From: a virus | IMG/VR virus record: IMGVR_UViG_3300033153_003557 | Coordinates: 1-25,895 of that record | Length of the DNA stretch: 25,895 nucleotides | Reading direction: 5' to 3' (one strand) | Part shown: piece after piece, positions 17,100-22,369 of the stretch | How the letters are laid out: each line of letters starts with the position of its first letter | Numbering within the stretch: the first letter of the stretch is position 1 | Translations under genes and position numbers: made by a program | Notes under the pieces: generated by a model | Database searches by the model: none | What the model saw: the letters and a program-made list of their open reading frames with translations, nothing else | What the model was told of the DNA's origin: nothing

Positions 17100-17439
17100 T
17101 TAAACTTCCATATATTGGAATTGGTTTGTTATCGCTAGTTAAATCACTCTTAGGTTTAAAATCCTTATCTCTTCTTTCAAGATACCACCTAGCAATATCC
17201 TTGTCTTCTTTTTCTTCAATATTCTTTTTAATTACTACTTTTGATTTAAGTTTTAGATTATTCTTGTAAAGGTCAAATTCTTCTGCAAGTTTAGGAAAGC
17301 TTTCTCGCCAATTATAATAAGTTTGTTTGCTAATCTTAGCCAATAAACAAACCTCTTTAATTGAACAGTCCATACTTAATGCTTCTTTAATCTTTTTGAC
17401 AGTTTCTTCATCTAATTTGTATGATTTTTCTACCTCCAT
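17029..17439 (-). CDS. terS: Terminase small subunit-like DNA-binding protein
   Basis: A 136-residue protein upstream of and overlapping terL. The N-terminal part contains a helix-turn-helix, EALSMDCSIKEVCLLAKISKQTYYNWRESFP (about 18-49), as in TerS and related helix-turn-helix proteins. A second block, KDIARWYLERRDKDFKPKSDL (about 79-99), is a pattern I recall from small terminase subunits, followed by an acidic tail. TerS recognises the packaging site and regulates TerL. Start ATG 17439 lies 2 bp after the previous stop. Call is supported by position and the two motifs. Confidence 0.8.
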   Translation of the reverse strand: MEVEKSYKLDEETVKKIKEALSMDCSIKEVCLLAKISKQTYYNWRESFPKLAEEFDLYKNNLKLKSKVVIKKNIEEKEDKDIARWYLERRDKDFKPKSDLTSDNKPIPIYGSLSVKEDEIQEHDSDKKDIQPEEKN

Positions 17440-17441
17440 AC

Positions 17442-17654
17442 TTATCTTTTAAAGCTTTCAGACATTCTTTTAACTCTTTCTGATCTACTCTTTCTTAGTT
17501 TCTTTTGACTTTTAAGAAACTTAGAAAACTCCTTGTCTGTCTTAGACATAATAAGTCTGCCTGTGTCTGGTTTGTATTTAGGTTTATTAATACTTGTTCT
17601 AAATTCTTTTAGATCAGCGTTGTAGCGCTTTTGCCTAACTTTTAATTTCACCAT
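17442..17654 (-). CDS. Small basic protein leading the late operon
   Basis: A 70-residue, very Lys/Arg-rich protein with no recognised domain (VKLKVRQKRYNADLKEF at the start, then SQKKLRKSRSERVKRMSESFKR at the end). It is the first gene of the minus-strand operon, preceded by an A/T leader AAATAATATG, and lies 2 bp before terS. The charge suggests nucleic acid binding, perhaps an accessory packaging factor. This is inference from composition and place. Confidence 0.55.
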   Translation of the reverse strand: MVKLKVRQKRYNADLKEFRTSINKPKYKPDTGRLIMSKTDKEFSKFLKSQKKLRKSRSERVKRMSESFKR

Positions 17655-17764
17655 ATTATTTAAAAATAATTAATTAAGAAAAACCACCTAGAGGTAATAA
17701 AAGAAACTCGCCAAACTGTCCTAGCTCATTCTCACATACCACAAAGGCAGTCTTGCTTATCTTT

Positions 17765-17793
17765 ATAGTACACACTTTTAGGTTAAAATACAA
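17765..17793 (-). promoter_or_regulatory. Possible late-operon promoter
   Basis: On the minus strand, TTGTAT (17788-17793) and TACTAT (17765-17770) are 17 bp apart, about 110 bp before the first late gene. The -10 match is only moderate, and an alternative TATAAA hexamer lies 3 bp further on. A true phage late promoter may need a phage activator. It is the best sigma-70-like match I see in this direction within the divergent region. Confidence 0.35.
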
Positions 17794-17833
17794 ATGTTGT
17801 AAGATTAGCCAATAAATAGACCTGTTTTAGGGC

Positions 17834-17861
17834 TTGACAAACAATTCCAGTATGCTATTAT
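17834..17861 (+). promoter_or_regulatory. Strong early promoter, sigma-70 type
   Basis: Consensus -35 TTGACA at 17834-17839 and -10 TATTAT at 17856-17861 with a 16-bp spacer. Transcription would begin near 17868, and go right through the hairpin at 17933-17995 into the early operon at 18013. It lies in the divergent region between late and early genes, where phage control promoters normally sit. Confidence 0.75.
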
Positions 17862-17867
17862 TTAATT

Positions 17868-17995
17868 AGTTTTAAAATATTTACAAACAAATCAACCAAA
17901 CTTATGTCGTCAAAATTTTTAAGAACAAAAATCCCACAATATTTAATAGGTGTTGAGCTTGACGGCATAGACCTGTTAGATGTTGTGGGTTTTTT
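17868..17995 (+). ncRNA. Candidate small RNA or attenuator leader
   Basis: The stretch between the early promoter and the T run at 17990-17995 would give an RNA of about 128 nt ending in an intrinsic terminator. Its 5' half is A-rich and unstructured; its 3' half is a 19-bp stem. Either it is a free small RNA or it is an attenuator whose readthrough controls the early operon. The ends are predicted from promoter and terminator positions only. Confidence 0.5.
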
Positions 17996-18008
17996 GCGTT
18001 TAAGATAA
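17904..18008 (+). CDS. Possible 34-residue leader peptide across the hairpin
   Basis: An ATG at 17904 opens 34 codons ending TAA at 18008, four bases before the first early gene. It passes straight through the 19-bp hairpin, so a ribosome on it would melt the stem and T tract, as in leader-peptide attenuation. The peptide (MSSKFLRTKIPQYLIGVE onward) has no recognised family. The start lacks an SD box and the A/T leader used elsewhere. It could be a chance open frame. Confidence 0.25.
   Translation: MSSKFLRTKIPQYLIGVELDGIDLLDVVGFLRLR
17933..17995 (+). terminator. 19-bp stem-loop with T6 tract
   Basis: Left arm 17933-17951 and right arm 17971-17989 pair over all 19 positions (16 Watson-Crick and 3 G-U, at 17940/17982, 17943/17979, 17947/17975), with a 19-nt loop and TTTTTT at 17990-17995. 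The three G-U pairs would be A-C mismatches on the other strand, so the fold favours plus-strand RNA. A T5 run also follows the stem on the minus side, giving possible weak termination there. Confidence 0.75.
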
Positions 18009-18012
18009 CTAT

Positions 18013-18579
18013 ATGAAAGAAACTTATTACTTCCCACACGATTATAATGCAAGGAATGATGAAAAAATAATAAAATTACAAAATAAATTAGGATTAGAAG
18101 CTGTGGCAATATATTGGTTTTTAATTGAAATGTTATATGAAGCTGGTGGTCAATTAGAATTAGATTATGAACTTCTAACTTTTAATATGCGTTTGGAAAG
18201 CAAGCGCATAGCGTTCGTTAAGCGAATTATAAATGAATTTAATTTATTTCAAATCGCAGAGAAAAAGTTTACAAATCGCAGAGTAATTAACACATTAAAG
18301 TTTAGAAAAACTAAATCTGAAAAAGCTAGAAAGAGTGCTAATATTAAGTGGAATAAGCATTATGCGAACGCAGAGCGAACGCAGAGCGAACGCTATGCTA
18401 TAAAGGAAAGGAAAGGAAAGGAAATATTAAACTATAAAAATCTTAAAAAACCCTATAAGAATTATATGTTAGTAGAGTGTAAAGATAAAACTATAGCTAG
18501 AAGGTATTTTGGTAAGTGGATAGATGATCGAGATGTAAACGTGGTACTAGACTTAGAACACTATAAGGAACTTATATGA
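18013..18579 (+). CDS. DUF4373 protein, replisome-organiser-like
   Basis: A 188-residue protein that opens with ETYYFPHDYNARNDEKIIKL (3-22), the signature of DUF4373 (Lin1244/Lin1753-like) proteins, followed by GLEAVAIYWFLIEMLYEAGG and a winged-helix-like region to about residue 100. In phages and prophages such genes lie in the replication region and resemble DnaD/replisome-organiser initiators. The middle (about 112-140) is charged and low complexity (NAERTQSERYAIKERKGKE) and the C-terminal part has no recognised fold. It is the first early gene, under the promoter at 17834, and it carries repeat DNA that may be an origin. The domain is firm; an initiator role is inferred. Confidence 0.8.
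   Translation: MKETYYFPHDYNARNDEKIIKLQNKLGLEAVAIYWFLIEMLYEAGGQLELDYELLTFNMRLESKRIAFVKRIINEFNLFQIAEKKFTNRRVINTLKFRKTKSEKARKSANIKWNKHYANAERTQSERYAIKERKGKEILNYKNLKKPYKNYMLVECKDKTIARRYFGKWIDDRDVNVVLDLEHYKELI
18255..18386 (+). repeat. Iteron-like CGCAGAG repeats, possible origin
   Basis: Four copies of CGCAGAG lie within the initiator-like gene, at 18255, 18277, 18369 and 18380. The first pair is embedded in CAAATCGCAGAG at 22-bp spacing; the second pair is a 11-bp tandem repeat (GAACGCAGAGC). 11 and 22 bp match one and two helix turns and 11 is not a multiple of three, so the repeat is kept at DNA rather than protein level. An AAAGG pentamer repeat follows at about 18401-18422. Origin function is a hypothesis. 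Confidence 0.45.
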
Positions 18580-18749
18580 ACTTTGTAATAAAAAACAAAT
18601 GTCCTAACTGTAAAACCATAATGGAAGTAAGGGAGCATAGAATAATTACTCCAAAAATGCTTAAACAATCTTATTATTTTTCAGAATGGTGTGTATGTAA
18701 GAATTGTAAGAGAGTACAACATTATGAAGATAAAAAAGTTTGGAACTAA
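18576..18749 (+). CDS. Small zinc-ribbon protein
   Basis: A 57-residue protein whose ATG overlaps the TGA of the DUF4373 gene (ATGA). It has KCPNCKTIM near the start and WCVCKNCKRVQ about 30 residues later, the two knuckles of a zinc ribbon. The last residues are basic and aromatic. Function unknown; the position next to a replication gene suggests a replication or transcription accessory. Confidence 0.65.
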   Translation: MNFVIKNKCPNCKTIMEVREHRIITPKMLKQSYYFSEWCVCKNCKRVQHYEDKKVWN

Positions 18750-18777
18750 CAGACGCTATTAAATATATTAAGAAACT

Positions 18778-18906
18778 ATGAAAGACACCAACAAAATAAA
18801 AGTAGCGTATTATATAAGACGCTATGAGATAGCCCTAAATGACGGAAGAGAAAAAGAAGCTCAAGAATGGCTGGCTAAATTAGATACTATTAAAACAAAA
18901 GTATGA
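18778..18906 (+). CDS. Small helical hypothetical protein
   Basis: A 42-residue ORF with an A/T-type leader (AAGAAACTATG), ending in ATGA with the next gene. It is a single charged helix-rich stretch, VAYYIRRYEIALNDGREKEA followed by QEWLAKLD. No family recognised. Tight packing and overlap on the downstream side support its being real. Confidence 0.5.
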   Translation: MKDTNKIKVAYYIRRYEIALNDGREKEAQEWLAKLDTIKTKV

Positions 18907-19040
18907 AAAAATGTAATTGCACCTACAAACTTTTAAAAAGATTATTTGGATCAGCCAAGGGGATAACTCATTGGCATAACTGTCCCTTGGCTGTTGATAA
19001 CTCAAAACCTAAGAAAAAAAGAGTTAATCTTAGTACTTGA
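18903..19040 (+). CDS. Small Cys/His hypothetical protein
   Basis: A 45-residue ORF that overlaps the previous gene by four bases (ATGA). It has MKKCNCTYKLLKRLFGS at the start and WHNCP in the middle, so it may bind a metal, and a basic end (KPKKKRVNLS). A 10-bp inverted repeat, CAGCCAAGGG and CCCTTGGCTG with a 22-nt loop, lies inside it at 18952-18993. Its TGA stop forms part of the -35 box of the next promoter. Function unknown. Confidence 0.45.
   Translation: MKKCNCTYKLLKRLFGSAKGITHWHNCPLAVDNSKPKKKRVNLST
18952..18993 (+). repeat. 10-bp inverted repeat inside a small gene
   Basis: Perfect arms CAGCCAAGGG (18952-18961) and CCCTTGGCTG (18984-18993) with a 22-nt loop. No T tract follows, so it is not a simple terminator. 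It lies about 45 bp upstream of the RHH promoter and could be a protein-binding dyad or an RNA stem. Confidence 0.45.
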
Positions 19041-19064
19041 CATATCTGACACAGATGATATAAT
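19037..19064 (+). promoter_or_regulatory. Perfect sigma-70 promoter with operator dyad
   Basis: TTGACA (19037-19042) and TATAAT (19059-19064), both fully consensus, are 16 bp apart. The spacer holds a hyphenated dyad, ATCTG-ACA-CAGAT (19044-19056), centred where a repressor would block RNA polymerase. The -35 box contains the stop codon of the preceding gene. It drives the RHH gene at 19091, so autoregulation is likely. Confidence 0.8.
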
Positions 19065-19090
19065 TAAGTCATAAATAAATAAACTAAAAT

Positions 19091-19237
19091 ATGAAAGAAT
19101 TAACAGTTGAAATTAAGAGGGTAAATTTAAAACTTCCGAAATATCTTCATAGAATATTATTAGAAGAAAAAGCAAGAACTTATAAATCTATTAACTTATT
19201 AGTAGAAGAAGCAATTAAAAAGACTTATGCTAAGTAA
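19091..19237 (+). CDS. RHH (Arc/CopG-type) transcription repressor
   Basis: A 48-residue protein matching the ribbon-helix-helix fold: a strand (VEIKRVNLKLPKY), helix A (LHRILLEEKARTYK) and helix B (SINLLVEEAIKKTY). Residues of the strand (about 10-15) would contact the DNA major groove; the family binds as dimers to short dyads. The ATG lies 27 bp after the -10 box of a consensus promoter, and the dyad in that promoter is a natural operator, so it probably represses itself and the rightward genes. The next gene starts inside its last 11 bases, so the two are coupled. Family call is strong; targets are inferred. Confidence 0.8.
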   Translation: MKELTVEIKRVNLKLPKYLHRILLEEKARTYKSINLLVEEAIKKTYAK

Positions 19238-19547
19238 AAATGTAATAAAAACAGAATGTGTATGGTGTGGTAGCAAAAAGTATTTAGAAAAACACCACAT
19301 AGATTATAACAAACCACTTATAGTAATGATACTGTGTAGAAAATGTCATTTAGAATGGCATAGAAAATATCAACCAAAAAATAGACAGGGTAAATGTATA
19401 TTTCTAGCCTTTTCAGGGACAAGAGAGGAAATGCACAAACAATTTAAGATATGGTGTGCTAATAACGATACTGATATGACTAAACGATTAATGGAACACA
19501 TTAAAAATGATCTTGGAGAGGGGAGCGAAGAAATACACAAAGAATAA
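19227..19547 (+). CDS. HNH-like zinc protein with RHH-like C terminus
   Basis: A 106-residue protein that overlaps the RHH gene by 11 bp. Residues 11-45 hold CVWCGSKKYLEKHHIDYN and LCRKCHLEWH: two CxxC pairs and the HH of a minimal HNH/zinc-finger nuclease fold. Residues about 63-93 (SGTREEMHKQFKIWCANN onward, then TDMTKRLMEHI) resemble a ribbon-helix-helix. It may be a DNA nicking or DNA-binding accessory co-expressed with the repressor. The catalytic outline looks short for an active HNH enzyme, so it could be only a DNA-binding finger. Cysteines are plain; the RHH-like part is a weaker call. Confidence 0.6.
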   Translation: MLSKNVIKTECVWCGSKKYLEKHHIDYNKPLIVMILCRKCHLEWHRKYQPKNRQGKCIFLAFSGTREEMHKQFKIWCANNDTDMTKRLMEHIKNDLGEGSEEIHKE

Positions 19548-19567
19548 ATATTTCAACTTCCCCTCTC
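19516..19567 (+). repeat. 9-bp inverted repeat between two genes
   Basis: Arms GAGAGGGGA (19516-19524) and TCCCCTCTC (19559-19567) with a 34-nt loop flank the stop of the HNH/RHH-like gene. The right arm ends one base before the AGGAG ribosome site of the next gene (19569-19573), so folding could affect its translation. No T tract. Confidence 0.45.
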
Positions 19568-19581
19568 TAGGAGATAAATAT

Positions 19582-19848
19582 ATGATTATCAAAGAACACA
19601 TACAACTTGTAGCAGAAAAAGGAAACTCTGGCGATAACACTAAGTTCTTAATAGACTTCTATGAAACAGCTTGTGAGAGTAAAGGCACAGAACCTACTTG
19701 GGATAACATTAAGGCTATGATGTATATCTATAAGCCAGAGAGTGTAGTTAGAAAAAGAAGAGAATATATAGCTAGTACAATAAAACAAAGAGAGGAAGAA
19801 GAGAAATACCATGATTGCTATATGTACGATTGCCCTTCAATGGGTTAG
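19582..19848 (+). CDS. Hypothetical early phage protein
   Basis: An 88-residue protein starting at ATG 19582. This start is preferred to an in-frame ATG at 19507 because it has AGGAG 8 bp before it, one of the few real SD boxes in the window, and the longer form would overlap the previous gene by 41 bp. The sequence (IKEHIQLVAEKGNSGDNTKF, later PTWDNIKAMMYIYKPESVVR) is helical and charged and ends CYMYDCPSMG. No family recognised. A long untranslated structured gap follows. Confidence 0.6.
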   Translation: MIIKEHIQLVAEKGNSGDNTKFLIDFYETACESKGTEPTWDNIKAMMYIYKPESVVRKRREYIASTIKQREEEEKYHDCYMYDCPSMG

Positions 19849-19968
19849 GTACTTCTAAATGTTGAAGCTAAGTGTGAACTGTAAACGAGGTAATAGCTAG
19901 GCGGAGTTCCGACCACCGTACAGCAAAAAGCTAAGTTTAAATAATCACTAGCCTATAAATATAAATAT
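19849..19968 (+). other. Structured noncoding gap
   Basis: 120 bp without a gene. It can fold as CTGTA...TACAG (19879-19883 with 19919-19923), an inner CG and GGT/ACC extension, and a CGG-AGTT-CCG hairpin. A direct repeat AGCTAAGT flanks it (19866 and 19929). I find no tRNA or terminator. It may be a structured RNA element or a cis site; the fold is by hand. Confidence 0.4.
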
Positions 19969-20154
19969 ATGGAATTAAAAAAACTATTAGTAGAAAGAAA
20001 TATTGAATGTCCTAATTGTGGACACGAACTTAAAAATGGAGATGTGATGTATGAAGATGAATATAGAGGAGAAATAATCTGCGCTTATTGTTTAGAAGAC
20101 TACAAAGAGGCAGTTATAGAAGAAGAGGGAGAAGATGGGCGTTTACTAAAATAA
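19969..20154 (+). CDS. Small zinc-ribbon protein
   Basis: A 61-residue acidic protein with A/T leader TATAAATATATG. IECPNCGHELKNGD (13-26) and ICAYCLEDYKEAV (about 37-49) form a two-knuckle zinc ribbon. The tail is strongly acidic (IEEEGEDG). No specific function. One of several such mini zinc proteins in the early operon. Confidence 0.65.
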   Translation: MELKKLLVERNIECPNCGHELKNGDVMYEDEYRGEIICAYCLEDYKEAVIEEEGEDGRLLK

Positions 20155-20158
20155 AAAT

Positions 20159-20275
20159 ATGATTTATTTAGAACAATACAAAAAACAAAAAGCCTGGCAG
20201 AGATTTGAAGATAGACTATGGTATTTTGGAGTAGGCTTTCTTGTTTGTGCTATTACATTTATTTTACTTATATGA
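20159..20275 (+). CDS. Small single-pass membrane protein
   Basis: A 38-residue ORF from ATG 20159, four bases after the previous stop, ending in ATGA with the next gene. The first half is soluble and charged (YLEQYKKQKAWQRFEDRLW), the second a single hydrophobic helix (FGVGFLVCAITFILLI). It could be a small inner-membrane protein. No known family; spacing supports translation. Confidence 0.5.
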   Translation: MIYLEQYKKQKAWQRFEDRLWYFGVGFLVCAITFILLI

Positions 20276-20625
20276 CTTTTTACCACCCCAACACAAGTGA
20301 ATTAGCAGACGCTTTATCAGAAACAGCAGGCTGGATAAAAGAAGAAGACACCACCATAAGCTTAGACTACCTTAAACTCTTCACAGAAGCACAGCAAAGA
20401 CGAATGATATGGCTGATGAATAAATACTGTAAAAGCGACACCAACAAAGTAGCAGTGGGCAAAGACCTTATACAGATGCTAGATAGCCGAAGAAAAGATA
20501 AAAAAATATATATAAACAACAAACTTATGAACAACGAAACTAATTATCCAATGGCTGGCAGGGAAAGGGACTTAGACTATCTTGAGGGAGATGTCAGAAG
20601 TATCAACCCTGAAGCTGACGAATAA
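20272..20625 (+). CDS. Hypothetical early protein, 117 aa
   Basis: The start at ATG 20272 overlaps the TGA of the small membrane gene, and is preferred to an upstream in-frame ATG at 20218 which lies inside that gene. The protein is soluble: NTSELADALSETAGWIKEED near the start and AQQRRMIWLMNKYCKSDTN in the middle, with a charged C-terminal half ending SINPEADE. The early place just before the SSB candidate suggests a replication accessory, but I recognise no family. Confidence 0.6.
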   Translation: MTFYHPNTSELADALSETAGWIKEEDTTISLDYLKLFTEAQQRRMIWLMNKYCKSDTNKVAVGKDLIQMLDSRRKDKKIYINNKLMNNETNYPMAGRERDLDYLEGDVRSINPEADE

Positions 20626-20639
20626 ATTAAACTAAAACT

Positions 20640-21197
20640 ATGACAAATTTTAATGTTACTTCTTTCTTAAATACCACGAGGAAAGAGTACGGACTATCAA
20701 AAGGTGAGTATCTAAAAGCCAAAGAAGGAGATAATCGTATGCGTTTATTATCAGAGCCAGTAGCTCATCAAGGAAGCTATAAAGGACAATCAACCTTTAA
20801 ATTCCTTATGTTTGTACTAGACAGAGCAGACAACCTAATCAAACCTTATTTTATGCCAGTGATGATTATGGAGAATATCAGCCAACTCCAATTAGACAAT
20901 GACTGGGGATTTGATGGCTTTCCTATGCCTTATGACATTAACATCAGAGCCATAGGAGCTGGTACTAAAGAAGTTAAGTATTCTGTTATTGCTTCTCCTA
21001 ATAGAGAACCTATAGCAGAAGATATTTTAGCTGAATTAGCAACTAAGGATATAAAGGCTTTTCAGAAGAAATTAAACGAAGCGAGTGAAAGTACCCAAAA
21101 CGAAGATAAAGCTCAAGAAACAGCTCCTGTACAGCCACAGAGCGATGTAGCACCTCACCCAACAGATGAGAAGGTGATAAATTCTATTCCTTTTTAA
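20640..21197 (+). CDS. Candidate phage single-stranded DNA-binding protein
   Basis: A 185-residue protein that fits phage SSBs by three features: KEGDNRMRLLSEPVAHQG (about 28-45), a beta-rich core through to IRAIGAGTKEVKYSVIASP near residue 120, and a polar Gln/Glu/Asp-rich tail ending INSIPF, which matches the DxIPF-like tip that SSBs use to recruit partners. Phage SSBs coat ssDNA during replication and recombination. It stands next to a NinG-like gene, so a replication/recombination module is likely. The fold is not proven by eye; the tip and position make it probable. Confidence 0.6.
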   Translation: MTNFNVTSFLNTTRKEYGLSKGEYLKAKEGDNRMRLLSEPVAHQGSYKGQSTFKFLMFVLDRADNLIKPYFMPVMIMENISQLQLDNDWGFDGFPMPYDINIRAIGAGTKEVKYSVIASPNREPIAEDILAELATKDIKAFQKKLNEASESTQNEDKAQETAPVQPQSDVAPHPTDEKVINSIPF

Positions 21198-21199
21198 AT

Positions 21200-21556
21200 A
21201 TGAAAAAGCTTGTTAAACTACCAACACTTCGCAAAAAGGCAGATAAAATTCTTCAGGAATGGGGTCGTAGAAAATATAGTAAAAGTGGTTGCTTAATCTG
21301 TGGTAGACAATATAACTGCCTACACCATTATTACAGGAAGGGTGCGTCAACAACATTACGCTATTGGGAAAGCAACTGTATTCCGATTTGTGTCCGATGT
21401 CATTATCTTCATCATCATACCCAAGACCCCAGTATTCATAACGCTATTAATAGGATTATGGGTGCTAAATGGCTAAAAGACCTTGAAAAAAAGAAACAAG
21501 AACAAATAACAAATCTTAGAAAACATTATAACGAAGCAATCAAAAAATATGAATGA
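21200..21556 (+). CDS. NinG/Rap-like HNH protein
   Basis: A 118-residue protein starting 2 bp after the SSB candidate. The order C-x2-C (31/34, GCLICG), HHYYRKGAS (42-50), LRYWESNCIPICVRCHYLHHH with Cys64/Cys67 and His68, then GAKWLKDLE, matches lambda NinG (Rap) and its many phage relatives, which act in recombination and resolve branched DNA. The C-terminal third is a charged helix. It could also be a general HNH endonuclease. The shared neighbourhood with an SSB supports a recombination role. Confidence 0.7.
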   Translation: MKKLVKLPTLRKKADKILQEWGRRKYSKSGCLICGRQYNCLHHYYRKGASTTLRYWESNCIPICVRCHYLHHHTQDPSIHNAINRIMGAKWLKDLEKKKQEQITNLRKHYNEAIKKYE

Positions 21557-21896
21557 ATACTTTTTAGCAATAACGGGTAAGGCCTGTATAGAAAAACCCT
21601 TAGAAGTGGATAAGGAGTTTCCTGTTATCCTTGAGTATGTGAGCATATACGGAAAAGACGAAAGGACTAACAATGACGGCACTACTAAAATTACCTATAA
21701 AGGAAAAAGTACAGGCTGGGTAAAGATAGCTGACGGCAAAGATGTTATTCAAGGCAAACCTAAAAAAGGAAGTCAGAGCCAACGCCTTAGATATGCTTTA
21801 CAGGCATTATGGGAGGAAAAATACTACACTGAATATGTTGATTTTGAAACTTTTTATAAATCAAGAATGACAGAAATAATAGATAAATTAAACTAA
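21549..21896 (+). CDS. Conserved phage protein, early region
   Basis: A 115-residue protein that overlaps the NinG-like gene by 8 bp and is joined to the next by TAATG. Core sequence: EKPLEVDKEFPVILEYVSIY, then DGTTKITYKGKSTGWVKIAD, and GSQSQRLRYALQALWEEKYY. The beta-rich start and helical end resemble small phage proteins I recall next to recombination genes, but I know no biochemical function. Confidence 0.6.
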   Translation: MNEYFLAITGKACIEKPLEVDKEFPVILEYVSIYGKDERTNNDGTTKITYKGKSTGWVKIADGKDVIQGKPKKGSQSQRLRYALQALWEEKYYTEYVDFETFYKSRMTEIIDKLN

Positions 21897-22063
21897 TGGG
21901 AACTAGAACAATAACTTATTACCCCTGCCCTGAATGTGGAGAAGAATATGAAGAGTATGACGCTCCTAGTAGTATGATGTTTGTAGGGATATGTGAGAAG
22001 TGTGGTTGGCAAGACCCTAGAAGATATTATCAAGTAGGTAAAAATAGTATTGAATTAAAATAA
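21896..22063 (+). CDS. Small zinc-ribbon protein
   Basis: A 55-residue acidic protein that begins inside the stop codon of the previous gene (TAATG). YPCPECGEEYEEYD (about 9-22) and GICEKCGWQDPR (31-42) give two CxxC knuckles of a zinc ribbon. It may be an RNA or protein-binding accessory; no named family. Confidence 0.65.
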   Translation: MGTRTITYYPCPECGEEYEEYDAPSSMMFVGICEKCGWQDPRRYYQVGKNSIELK

Positions 22064-22064
22064 T

Positions 22065-22349
22065 ATGTATTACAACAAACAAGGTAAACAAATAGAATTA
22101 ATGGAGTTTGCAAAGCTCTCACAAGACAGAAGCTACAAGAATATTAAACAGACAACTCTTAAAGATGGCAAATGGATTAGCACTGTATGGCTTGGTATAA
22201 ATCATTCTTTTGATAAAAATCTTTTAATATTTGAAACAATGGTATTCCCTAATAAGGGTAATTGGGGGGAAATTGATATGGATAGATACCCTACTTTAAA
22301 AGAAGCTAAAGCTGGACACGAAAAAATGGTTAAAAAATATAAGAGATAA
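22065..22349 (+). CDS. Conserved phage hypothetical protein
   Basis: A 94-residue protein, one base after the previous stop. The core DGKWISTVWLGINHSF and LIFETMVFPNKGNWGEIDMD followed by RYPTLKEAKAGHEKMVKKY belongs to a small phage protein type that I recall from many unrelated phages (TVWLGxxH and IFETMVF). No function is known for it to me. The frame is convincing. Confidence 0.7.
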   Translation: MYYNKQGKQIELMEFAKLSQDRSYKNIKQTTLKDGKWISTVWLGINHSFDKNLLIFETMVFPNKGNWGEIDMDRYPTLKEAKAGHEKMVKKYKR

Positions 22350-22369
22350 TAATAAATTAATATAAACTT

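Noticed and set aside
17858-18109. Minus-strand 83-residue ORF over the divergent region
   Set aside because: It is antisense to the early promoter, hairpin and the DUF4373 start, with no leader or recognisable motif.
19849-19968. tRNA in the 120-bp gap
   Set aside because: No 7-bp acceptor stem and no GTTCRANNC T-loop can be found.
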